Shown: positions 55,101 through 64,000 of the stretch, piece after piece | Position numbering within the stretch: position 1 is the first letter of the stretch | Layout: each line of letters begins with the position of its first letter | Origin: Amphiura filiformis | Lineage: Eukaryota; Echinodermata; Ophiuroidea; Amphilepidida; Amphiuridae | Reading direction: 5' to 3' | Assembly (NCBI RefSeq): GCF_039555335.1 | Contig: NC_092635.1 | Span: 70,096,058-70,160,057 of the forward strand | DNA length: 64,000 bases | Translations under genes and position numbers: made by a program | Notes under the pieces: model-generated | Database searches by the model: none | What the model was told of the DNA's origin: nothing | The model's input: only the letters and a program-made list of their open reading frames with translations

Positions 55101-58100
55101 GTTGTTCCCCATCAAACCACTACGGTACCTGCAGTGTGGTGTGGGACAGTGTCAAATGCCTTACTAAAATTCATGATAATTATATCAACTCGTGAACGAT
55201 TATCAAAGCTTAGCAAGGTCATTTACAGTCAGAATAAGTTGCAACTCACATGAATGATGCGCCTAGGCTAAACCCATACGTTGTTTATCTGAATGGACTG
55301 AAAATCTATCAAAATGAGCCATAATATTGGAGTGACTGATGTGCTTCAATGTCTTACAACAGATTGAGGTTAGGGACACAGGGCGATAATTTGCAGCATC
55401 AGCTCTATCTCCTTTAAATGAGAAAAGTTGGCAAAAACCAGTCTGATGGGAGAATCTCTGAATCAAGGGATTTTTGAAAAAATGATGGTAAAAGCCGGAG
55501 CCAGGTCATTGGCTGCAAGGTGTAAAATTTTTGGCTGTATTTTGTCCGGGTGTGTAGCCTAAATTTTGTTTAAGCTTGTTAAACAGTTTTGCAACCCCTT
55601 CAACATATATCGTAATATCTGCCATATTTGGGGGGATACCTGACTTTGACACCTTGGGTAAAATATTGTTTTCATTTGTGAAAACGGAACTGAATTGATT
55701 TGAAAGGATTTCAGCTTTCACTCTGTTGTCTGACACAAGATTTCCACCCTTTTTAAGAGCAGAAATTCCCATAGTGTCAACTTCTCTTAATGAATGACCA
55801 GAAACATTTGAGTGCAGAACAAACTGAGGAAATAAATCGCCTACATGTACAAAAATGTATATGAGGTTCTTGTTTCCTTGTATGTGTCCTTTAACTCCTT
55901 TTTAATTTGGCTAAATTTATCATAACCTATGAAGGGGCTTTTATTTTTTGGTCAATCCATGGAATTTGGTTACAACTTGTAACCCATTTGGCAGGGATAT
56001 GTAAATCCATCGCACTTTGGACAGTATTTTGAAAATCAACAGTTCGGAGATTCAACAAGTTCCATGTCTCTGGAAGAAATACCACTGGGAAAATCATGGA
56101 GATCCTTTTTGAGTGACTCAATATCAGCCTTATGGTATTGATGTATACATTATGATCCATTCAATGGATGTACCATCATAATGTATATGTACATATTTTA
56201 AGAATTAGAACTAAACTTTATCCGTAATTAGTTGTGTTAATTAGCTATCATATCCTATTAGACTCCTAATACAGTGACCCATATTCTTGACTTCAAAATA
56301 TTGTACATTGTAGATCCTTCAAAATATTGTAGATCTGTACATAGGTCAAACAGTTTAACGTCCCCTCCAAATGATAGTGCTGTCTTGGTTCTATCTACTA
56401 GGTGTCTTGGTTCTCTCTGCAGTGTAAGTCAATTTACCCCAGCTACTTAACACCACCAGGAATTGAACCCAGGACCTCATGCCACAAGACCACGCTCTCT
56501 CTAGAAATGTAACATTTTCATTTTTTTTATGTAGAGTATCTTCCAGTACTCAAAGTCATCCAAGAAGATCTTCAAAATCATGGAATAGAAATTTGGCTTG
56601 TGGGTCATGATGATATGGTTGCACCTACAGGGATGAGAAGAGTAGATACGCGGCTATGTGTAGCCGATCCCATTCCTCGTGAAGTAAGGAAGGATGTCAA
56701 TAAAGATACTCCCGCAATGTATATCTATACATCAGGCACAACAGGTTTGTAATCTTAATATGTTTACTTAGTTGACGGCAGTTCTGGCTAAAGGCGTATA
56801 ATGATTTTTGGAGCAGTACTTCCAATGATTATTTATATTTCACAAACTTAATAATGTACTTTATTTGTTTTGAATCCGTAATTGAAAAGGAATAATTTGT
56901 CATGGTTGTCAACAGATTTGAGCAATTTTGAAATTCAAGCCCTGTATATGAAAGTTTGATGACCTCTCCTCACTATCATTCAAAGCACCCCCCCCTGGTG
57001 TCAAGTAGCAACCTATCTCAAATTCTCAATAAATAACAGTTTTTCAAAAATGTTGAATTTCCCAACAATTTACTTTGGGGCTGATGTTCATTTCAGGGGC
57101 ATTTTAATAGGAGTTGGTATGAATAACACCCGGGGGGGGGGGGGCACTTCAATATGAAATGGATATAGGTGTAGGGCTGGCACTTTCGCACTAATGGGCA
57201 TTCGGTGAGAGCAAAATGTAAAAAATATGGGGTCATTGGGTGAGAGCATGATTTTTGGCATTCGGTGAGAGCAAAATGTAAAAAATATGGGGTCATTGGG
57301 TGAGAACATGACTTTTTTATAAATGGAATCTTTGGGTGAGAGCCGAAACAGCGCCGCAAAAACCTCGAAAATTGAATTTCTAGTTGTAAATGGCTTCAAA
57401 TTTCATTGTTTTTTCAAAATAAGTAACAAAATCAGTGAAAAATGAAAGTTGCTGTTCAAATTGAACTTGTAAGGGTCTTTGGGTGACAGATCAAATGGAA
57501 AAATAGGGGGTCTTCGGGTGACAGAGCATGTGTTAAGTAAAAAAATATGGGGTCTTTGGGTGACAGCGATGCTGAAAAAGGGGTCTTTACAGCCCTACAT
57601 ACGCGTCACCTCCAAAGTTGGAGTGCCTCCCGGGGAATAACATTTAGTCATGCGTGACACGTGTACACACCATCGTTCTTAATTTTCCAGGTCTTCCTAA
57701 AGCAGTGAATGTGACCAGTGGACGTTTGATTCGAGCTAGTTATACAACACAACCTCTTGAGTTAGAACCAGATGATGTTATCTATACTGCGTTACCCATA
57801 TACCACAGTGCCGGCTTCCAGATGGGGGTGTGTACTGCCATCAGAGCAGGTGAGTTATCTATACTGCATTACCCATATACCACAGTGCAGGCTTCCAGAT
57901 GGGGGTGTGTACTGCCATCAGAGCAGGTGAGTTATCTATACTGCATTACCCATATACCACAGTGCCGGCTTCCAGATGGGGGTGTGTACTGCCATCAGAG
58001 CAGGTGAGTCAACATTGATTATCTGGTCTTGAAATCAGGCATGAGAATTTTCAATTTTAAAACTGAATTCAGTTGTTTTTTTAGTCAAAATTTTATTTCA

Positions 58101-61100
58101 AAAAATTATTTAATTTCAGCCTATTTTTGGTACTTTTTGCCTAATTTCATGCACATTTTCAGGGGTTTTTTTTTCAGTTTTTTTAGGAAAGTTCAATCTC
58201 ATGCCTGTGAAATTGATGAAGGCCACAAGGCCATTGCCCTTAAGACTTACATTTTTGTAATCACCTAGTAGCTCCCATGATGATGTATTTTTTAACATAT
58301 GGAAAAGTTGAGTGCATTTGCTCAGCGATTGTCATGAACGCCGCTTAACCACGGGAAATCATGGGTGAATTCCCTCTCTGCTGTTCTATCTACCCGCATG
58401 CTGTTCATGTGTTGATCAAATTTACACAAACACGCCCGGAATTAGCATGTTAAAAGTGTCTTTATCAATAAAAACCTCACTTCAAAAATTTCTGATGATG
58501 AGAACAGGGTGACTTTTTAACTTTAAAACTTATTATTTCGCTCAAAATTCTGTGCCGTCAATGGAAAATGTGCTAATTTTTCACTTTTTTCGGGGGCTAC
58601 TCGTGTTAAATGTAACAGCCAATTAAAGTGACGGGACTTTTTCTAAGAACACGGCTGGTTTATTGACCTACTTGAGCTAAGGATTCTTGTGATATGAAAC
58701 TTGTTTTGATTGGATAATGGGAACAGGGTGACATTTTGCCCTAAAATACATCCGACGAATCAGCCGATAGCTACTATCAAGCATGGCGAACCCGGATGTC
58801 TATTGACCGGGGTCATCGATCGTCAAGAAACTCCCTATGCATGACGTGCGTGCATGCATGCATGACGAAAGGTCATTATTGTGCATGCTCATAGCACAGC
58901 TGACTGGTCAAATCTTTTCTGCACGAAAGTGGGCCTAACTTTTCCATATAAGACATTTCTTGTTAGTAATCGTAGTCTCGACTATGATGACTACTTGGCT
59001 GTCATAATCTGCAAGCCTACAAGTGAAGTGCAATCAGGCAAAAGGAAACTCTGAATCAACTTTCATTCACTTCCTTTCCTTTACTTGAGATGTATATAGC
59101 CACCGAAATCCAATTCTCCACTACTGGAGAAAAGAAATTGTCTGTTTTTTGATAAGCTGCTCTACAGTTGGAATCACACCACTAAATCAAGTTCCTATTC
59201 TTTTATGTGTTAAAAGGTACCCAAGAAATCGTCATTTTCTCATGGTTATAACTTCATCATTCATTCAAAACACCATTTTTCCAAAAGTTTATGATATATT
59301 CTACCCTAGAACCAGCATTTTTTTTGGTAGTTGAGCGGCTCGATTTTTCGCAGTGGTGCATCGAACATGAGAAATATCCAATTGTGGTTTGGACAAAAAT
59401 TGTTCTTATTTGGTTTGATTTATTTGATTTTATTATTATTATTTACTTATAGGATGCACTGTTGCTATCGCTCCCAAGTTTTCCGCCAGCCATTACTGGG
59501 ATGATGTGCGCAGATACAGAGCTACAGTAGTTCAGTATATCGGAGAACTTTGCAGATATTTGTTAGCTCAACCACCGGTAAGATAAAACAGCACAATAGT
59601 CCATAAAAAAGCACATTATTTTTTTCTACTCATAGAATTGAACTAAAGGCTCATTACAAAACAGCAGTTTGGGACAATGCATTGAATAAAAGTGCATGTT
59701 ACCTGATGCATCAGTATATAGACCATCGTATGGAAAAAAAATATGCATTTGGATTGTTCTCATGATTCTTGATATTCATAACTAGTAAAATATTTGTTAC
59801 AAACATGTACAAATGACAATTAGTATGACTATGACCTTTAATCAGCAGAAATCTGATAAACTGAGATTACAAGTACTCACATGGGCCTTATCAAAAACTT
59901 TATTCCTCTTTATCTTGAATGTAAATTATGGAAGTTATCAGCTAAGTGTATCAGCAGGTAACAAACTTCTTTTATCTTGTTGTTGTTAAAAGTTTCTGCA
60001 AGTTCAAGAAACTTTTCTATATTAAAGATACTGTAGTCAGTGTAGTGTATAATAGTGGCTGTAATGTTTCGCGCTATGCTGATCTTGGGACTACTTTGCT
60101 TGTTTTTAAATTTTTGGGGGAAAATTACACATTATGCAAAGGGTTTTTTTTGTCACCTAACCTCATTTGTGATCAGATCTGATCCAATCAGGTTAAAGTC
60201 GGTTCATAACTTTGCAACCAAGTATTCAAGAGATCTGGAAATTCAACATCAGTAAGGGGCTGTGCAATAATTATGAGCTAAAATTGGGGGGTGGCAAGAC
60301 ATTTTTGGTGAGCCGAAAGGGGAGGGGGCAAGCAATTTTTGCCAAGCCGAGAGGGGGTCGCCTTTTGGGTCGCCTTTTAAATAAAGCGCTCGAAAAAGGC
60401 TTATGCAACTTGGGCATGCGCAAGGGGGGGGGGGGCAAAGAATTTTTGGCGGGCCGAGAGGGGGTGGGGCAAGCGATTTTTGGTGGGCCAAGAGGGGGCA
60501 AGCAATTTTGGCGAGCGGTTGGAAATTTACCCCGGGTCTCATAATTATTGCACAGCCCCTAAGTGTAGGTACTGAGCAAGTCAGTAATGGTAGTAACTCA
60601 ACATTTCCAACTTCGGCCTGAGTGGATCAGATCGGGTCATATTTAAATTTTAGGCCATACTGTTTTAACTGTTTTATGGGCCATTGTGATGCACATTTTT
60701 GCTCAGAACGATTACGCAAATCATAATGTAAGTTGAAACTTGGGATCAGATATAGTGATGGGCCAGGCCTCCATGTGAGGTAAAAACAAGAACTGTCTTT
60801 AAAAAAGACAACGCGGCAACGCCAGTTCATGTTTCATAACTGTCTTTTGAAATGATGTGAAGAGTTGCCAGTGTTCTTCAAATATCCTTAAGAGCTTTAG
60901 AAGAGCTGTTTGCACCAGTGGACATCAATCAGAGGAGCTAACAATTAATCGTATGCATGATAATTCAGAGAAGGAGCCATCACTCTTGCTTCTCTCTAAA
61001 GACAGTGCCTGCCATGTGAATAAATTGGACCAGCACCAAAAGAAGAACAAATTACATGCATGTAGAACTGGAGGGTAGTCATACAATGCAGGACTTGATT

Positions 61101-62578
61101 TTTTGGTGCATGTTTGATCCATCATGTTCTAACCTATGGGTAATATCGAAGGAATTACAAAGAGGGAGCCATGTCATGTATATCAGAGATATGGTAATAG
61201 TCAGTAGGGCTGAAGGGGATTAAAATTGCCCACAGATCTAAAAGCTCTGTTTTGATTGGTTACTCAGATGATCAGATCAGTTAATTGACCAATCAGTGGC
61301 TCTGTAAGAAAGGCAGATAGTGTCTGTGGGGTTAACCAAGTTATCTGTCATGTAAGAGTGAACCAAAATGACATCCAACATCTTTAAAAAAATGAAAAAA
61401 AAACCCAAAACACAGTGATTAATAGTGCGCTACGCACTATAAGAAAGGAATAATGAGTTTCTACAAAATTGCTCAATGTTTTTGATGACAACTATTGTGT
61501 ATAATTTGTTTATGTTACAGCGGGTTGATGACGGAAAGTATGCGCATAAAGTACGGTTTGCTTTGGGCAATGGATTACGTCCAGACATTTGGGCCGAATT
61601 CCAGAAACGATTCAACATTGAGCATATACGTGAATTCTACGCTGCTACCGAGGGCAACTTTATTTTGATGAATCTGGATGACAGAGAGGGATCTGTAGGA
61701 AGGTATCCTAAACTTGTACATGTAAGTTATGGGTCCACATCACAGAATTAAAAACCAGAGAACCTGGACTCTGGGTGGAAAATCTATCAATTGTGTGCAA
61801 ATTAATACAAATCTGTGTTTTACATATAAATGTAATAGCTAGAGTATGCAGGATGGGCAAGTGGACGATGGAAAAGTCTATATTACCTTAACCCTAACCG
61901 CCTAAGGGCTTTTTGGCAACGGGTAGGGAAAGAAGGAAGGAATAAAGAGAGAAAAGAAGGAAAGAAGTTGTTTGCTCTGGGTGGGATTCGAACCCGAGAC
62001 CCCTCGCATGCCAGGCACTCGGTCGGCAACACTTTGCCACGGGTCTTGGGCTTCGCTGGCCAGTAAACCGTGCCTATATATCACTTAGAGGCGATTAAGG
62101 CGTCATCACACCACGTGGGATGCATGCACGAACAGCGCATATATCAAGTAGTATTTTGTAGTATACCGTCCTGTTAGGGTTAAGATATTGAACATGACTT
62201 GTTACCTTTAAAGCCACATCTTGAAACAACAGATGTGGAAATGAGAGTATAAACTGACCTGTAGAATCTATACCAGTTGTAGTCCTTCTAATTCATGTCA
62301 CATTGGATGGACCAGGGTAAAGTTAGCCCAAGACTATCCATGCCTTCAAGGTGAAATAAACCTGTTCATATTCATGTTACCGTCTGGCCATGGTTTGGCG
62401 TGCTGTCTGATCTTTCCCTGGGAAATGAGGTTTTCCAATTTGGGTCTTTAAGGATATTTAATCAGTTCTTCATTCTTCTTGTAGGACCTCAGAGGTTATG
62501 TTGAAATCATCAAGTGTGATCTTGCGACAGCTGAACCTATACGAGGCAAAGATGGCTGCTGTATATCATTGCCACGAG
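51709..62578 (+). CDS. SLC27A: SLC27A (FATP) very-long-chain acyl-CoA synthetase / fatty acid transport protein, 5' part
   Basis: Six coding exons join in phase: 51709-52198, 56535-56744, 57691-57849, 59453-59577, 61521-61721 and 62485-62578. They give about 426 codons of a family whose members are near 620 residues, so the C-terminal third lies beyond the window. Visible: N-terminal hydrophobic segment ([16 protein letters not shown]); NPFA-type start of the adenylating domain; the AMP-binding signature [14 protein letters not shown] across exons 2-3; [41 protein letters not shown]; and EFYAATEGN. These are the hallmark blocks of SLC27A enzymes, which activate long and very long fatty acids with ATP and CoA at ER, peroxisome or plasma membranes. 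[17 protein letters not shown] looks closest to the FATP2/FATP6 branch by memory of the family; that needs a tree. Confidence 0.9.
52283..52735. mobile_element. Half copy of the 42343-43325 foldback
   Basis: It starts about 85 bases after the exon donor with GTATGCTAGGTAAATTCAAA, continues through one arm ('gtagcaaagttacatcttg', 'tttcatcaaaaagattcagc') and stops near 'aactaaggtttgcctggg'. The second arm is missing. Confidence 0.8.
52869..53216. mobile_element. 348-bp TTAA-flanked MITE
   Basis: The inverted ends GGGTACTACACCC and GGGGGTACTACACCC continue to pair for about 60 bp through 'caattttgtgcctatttttgc'. TTAA is at 52865-52868 and 53217-53220. Confidence 0.85.
54138..54375. mobile_element. 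238-bp hAT-type MITE inside the LINE
   Basis: The ends CAGCGGCGTAGCTGGG and inverted CAGTGGCGTAGCTGCC are typical hAT ends. GCTGTGAT is duplicated exactly at 54130-54137 and 54376-54383. The interior is purine/pyrimidine-biased. Confidence 0.9.
54740..55071. mobile_element. 332-bp TA-flanked MITE inside the LINE
   Basis: CCGTAAGCACCCGGGTATAA and inverted CCGTAACCACTCGGGTATAA ends, with TA at 54738-54739 and 55072-55073. Both ends continue with GCCCACC. Confidence 0.8.
56535..56744 (+). CDS. SLC27A: SLC27A coding exon 2
   Basis: TATGTAG|AG acceptor, phase 1 in and out. It encodes [20 protein letters not shown] and on through [13 protein letters not shown], ending in the first base of the Gly codon of the AMP-binding loop. 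Confidence 0.9.
57129..57634. mobile_element. 506-bp hAT-type MITE in intron 2
   Basis: The ends start CCCGGGGGG...GGCACTTCAA and inverted CCCGGGAGGCACTCCAAC. GAATAACA is exact at 57121-57128 and 57635-57642. Inside, 'tgggtgagagc' and 'aaatgtaaaaaatatgggg' recur in tandem. Confidence 0.85.
57691..57849 (+). CDS. SLC27A: SLC27A coding exon 3
   Basis: TTTTCCAG|GT acceptor, phase 1 in and out. It encodes [20 protein letters not shown] and on to [19 protein letters not shown], ending at GCAG|GTGAGT. Only this donor keeps the frame of exon 4; two further copies of the donor lie 77 and 154 bases downstream. Confidence 0.9.
57778..58008 (+). repeat. Three tandem 77-bp copies spanning the exon 3 end and its donor
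   Basis: Units start at 57778, 57855 and 57932 with TTATCTATACTGC and end GAGCAGGTGAG. They differ at only two or three positions. The first is genuine exon 3; the other two are copies in the intron, each with an intact GCAG|GTGAGT. Confidence 0.95.
58036..58207. mobile_element. Small element with CAGGCATGAGA ends
   Basis: CAGGCATGAGAATTTTC and inverted CAGGCATGAGATTGAAC bound 172 bp. The flanks share TGAAAT but no exact 8-bp duplication. Possibly hAT-type. Confidence 0.5.
58250..59440. other. SLC27A intron 3, nothing further recognised
   Basis: AT-rich intron sequence with a short GCATGCATGCATG run near 58850. No inverted-repeat element or coding segment was recognised. Confidence 0.4.
59453..59577 (+). 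CDS. SLC27A: SLC27A coding exon 4
   Basis: TTATAG|GA acceptor (phase 1 in), phase 0 out at CCG|GTAAGA. It encodes [20 protein letters not shown] and on to [16 protein letters not shown], a signature block of the family. Confidence 0.9.
60256..60559. mobile_element. 304-bp Harbinger-type MITE
   Basis: GGGGCTGTGCAATAATTATG ends in inverted orientation with TAA at 60253-60255 and 60560-60562. The interior is G-rich and repeats 'gggcaagcaatttttg'. The ends equal those of the 5.36-kb element at 45159-50514. Confidence 0.85.
61521..61721 (+). CDS. SLC27A: SLC27A coding exon 5
   Basis: TGTTACAG|CGG acceptor, phase 0-0, donor CAT|GTAAGT. It encodes [20 protein letters not shown] and on through [10 protein letters not shown] to [15 protein letters not shown] is the adenylate-contacting motif of the family. 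Confidence 0.9.
61887..62184 (-). mobile_element. tRNA-derived SINE with CTTAACCCTAAC-type inverted ends
   Basis: On the minus strand an A-box GTGGCAAAGTGTTG (62040-62027) and a B-box GGGTTCGAATCC (61995-61984) form a tRNA-like head. The outer ends CTTAACCCTAAC and GTTAGGGTTAAG are inverted. A pyrimidine-rich TTCC/TTTC tract follows the head. It is not a working tRNA because the acceptor stem does not pair. Confidence 0.65.
62485..62578 (+). CDS. SLC27A: SLC27A coding exon 6 (last in window)
   Basis: CTTGTAG|GAC acceptor, phase 0 in, phase 1 out at CGAG|GTAGGT. It encodes [20 protein letters not shown] and [11 protein letters not shown]. The remaining exons with the second ATP-binding region and the C-terminal subdomain lie to the right of the window. 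Confidence 0.85.
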
Positions 62579-64000
62579 GTAGGTAATGTTATTTTGTTTT
62601 TGTTTAGGAAAAAAAAGTTGTTTGCTTGTCCTCAAATCCGACTGACCGTCTTGGCAGTCTCGACCGTAGAACTTTTTTTTTTTTTTTGGAAAAAGTTTTT
62701 TACAATTTTCCGAAAAATGTCATGAATTTTAGTCTGAAAAACTGAAGATATGAAAGAAATGTTGTTAAATACCATTTCCTGCATGATTCCCCCTGTCCAG
62801 TCGTACCTGGCTGAGGGTTTCAATATTTCATATCATTCTCAGTCAGTGTCCACACATGTTAAACACTGTTGAACTATTATGCAGCATTTTAAGTTTGCCA
62901 GACCTGTACATGTCAAATGAAGTAGAGTTTACCTTGAATTTGTCTTTGGTGGAAATTTTGGTCTTGAAAAAAAAGATAAGAAAAAAAAGCGGAAAACAAA
63001 ATTTTCCCCAACCGACCGACCCAATTTCTGAAAGTGATATATGCACAAGGAAACAATTTTTTTTGGCCTTAGGCTGTGCACAAACATAGGTTTAAAAACT
63101 ACGTTTTAATTGTGTGTAAAATGTCAGGTTTATATTAGTGGTTAAAAATATAGAATAGATAGGAAAGAAAAAAGCAAGGTACACCAACTTGATGTGGGGA
63201 AACAAGTAAAATGCAGACTAGACAGTATGCAGGGGGACAAAAACAGCAAATGTAGGCAGAAGAAGTAGGCAAAGTTCGATAGCCAAATTTTACCAGTTCC
63301 AAGGCCCACAGAAGTAAGTGCTGAACCTGCAAAAACAACAAGGATCAATGGTAATACAAAACTGCACTAGAACAAGTGATGAAAATCACTGTGCATATAA
63401 ACAGACACGCTTAACCAAACATCCAGAGTAGGCACAAAACAGGCAATGTTCGATGGCCAAAAATTGCCAATTCCAGAGCCCACAAAAGTGTCAGGAAAAC
63501 AGTACACTGGAAGTGATGAAAATCACTGTGTACATAGCAGTCAAACACAGAACAGACAAAAAACAACCGACGTTTCGAGCAGATAAACTGCTCTTCTTCA
63601 GGGACAGACAACAAAATATAAAGCAAACAACAAAAACTACATGCTGTAGTTTAAAAACAAATTCAAGTCAAAAATTGAAGGCAAGTTCAAATTGAAATAA
63701 GTAGCAAAAAAGACAGCAAACTCAGAGCAAAATAAGTTGTGTCTTCTCTCACTGAGAGCAATTCACTACAAAGTTAGACTGGGAAACACTATATGTAAAT
63801 AAGCACCACCACAGGACAATAGGGTATTGTCCTAATTGACAGGAAGTGAATGTCAAGTGGGGTCGCAATCAATAGAGGTTGTAGAGAATGAATAGATAGG
63901 ATAAGTGGACTAATGTCACTCAAACTGCAATATTATGAGAAAAGTAATGCATATTAAATAAAGAACAAATAATGTTTATAGACCTACACAATACATGTAT
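62579..64000. other. SLC27A intron 6 with a degraded dispersed repeat
   Basis: About 63230-63490 holds two imperfect direct copies ('gttcgatggccaaa', 'ccagttccaaggcccacag'). Next to them, 63565-63603 reads on the minus strand CTGAAGAAGAGCAG...CTGCTCGAAACGTCGG, a motif I associate with dispersed retroelement sequence. No intact frame or next exon was found. Confidence 0.45.

Larger units (their letters stand above)
53280..56180 (-). mobile_element. Broken CR1/Jockey-type LINE in SLC27A intron 1
   Basis: Minus-strand fragments lie in retrotransposon order. The linker before reverse transcriptase (about 56160-55927) is followed by a region with [11 protein letters not shown] (55772-55506), [14 protein letters not shown] (about 55466-55300), a LFADDC catalytic-motif block (about 54700), and a C-terminal [11 protein letters not shown]...[10 protein letters not shown] segment (54031-53795). 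Several frameshifts, stops and two DNA-transposon insertions separate them, so it is dead. The endonuclease domain was not found; probably 5'-truncated. Confidence 0.75.

Noticed and set aside
57088..57399. Minus-strand frame with repeated '[16 protein letters not shown]'
   Set aside because: It lies wholly inside the 506-bp hAT-type MITE and reflects its internal tandem repeat.
57850..58007. Extension of SLC27A exon 3 through the second and third 77-bp copies (frame stays open to 58007)
   Set aside because: Donors 2 and 3 give phases incompatible with exon 4, and the added residues do not belong to the family. Kept only as a splicing question.
60212..60544. Gly/Lys-rich plus frame of 110 codons
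   Set aside because: It is the G-rich interior of the 304-bp Harbinger-type MITE.
46821..62045. tRNA-like A/B boxes at 46821-46912, 47505-47571 and 61983-62045, and a B-box-like GGTTCAAATCC at about 45960 and 49420, as real tRNA genes
   Set aside because: Acceptor stems do not pair and anticodon arms are irregular; the 45960 and 49420 copies are parts of the inverted arms. They fit tRNA-derived SINEs.

Overview
This is animal nuclear DNA: AT-rich, with three spliced genes with large introns and a very dense load of short inverted-repeat transposons. The protein families, the short phase-consistent exons and the frequent octamers TAGGCCTA and TACATGTA fit a marine invertebrate, most likely a deuterostome (echinoderm, hemichordate or cephalochordate). 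The species cannot be fixed from the sequence alone.

Layout. (1) 0.9-8.3 kb, minus strand: a five-exon gene for a small four-EF-hand protein of calcineurin-B/CHP-like build. Its 3' end is unresolved. (2) 8.3-21.2 kb: intergenic DNA filled with MITEs, foldbacks and a small minisatellite, with no gene I can support. (3) 21.2-43.9 kb, minus strand: a seven-exon gene for a TGN38/TGN46 (TGOLN2)-like trans-Golgi membrane protein. It encodes a signal peptide, an eight-cysteine luminal domain, a long acidic and Gln/Pro/Gly-rich repeat region, one membrane segment, and a short tail with the conserved YHNKxKIIA block and a YNKL sorting signal. Its introns hold a two-block 62-bp minisatellite (26.9-30.3 kb), a duplicated exon pair and many nested transposons. 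(4) 44.0-51.6 kb: the divergent intergenic space. It holds a 0.6-kb TTTA microsatellite beside the TGOLN2-like start codon and a 5.36-kb element with Harbinger-type ends and internal inverted arms. (5) 51.7-62.6 kb, plus strand: the first six coding exons of an SLC27A (FATP / very-long-chain acyl-CoA synthetase) gene, which runs off the right edge. Its first coding intron contains a broken non-LTR retrotransposon. A 77-bp triplication covers the end of coding exon 3 and its splice donor.

The three genes have no obvious common pathway; trafficking, lipid activation and an EF-hand protein are ordinary neighbours in animal genomes. The unusual content is the architecture of the TGOLN2-like gene (cysteine domain, coding repeats, duplicated exons, an apparent one-base loss in a coding duplication), the higher-order minisatellite with a candidate unexpanded relative 1 kb away, and an exceptionally readable set of transposon insertions. 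Several of these have exact target-site duplications: TTAA, 8-bp hAT-type, TA, and TTA/TAA. I found no CRISPR array, no bacterial-type operon and no clearly novel enzymatic system.
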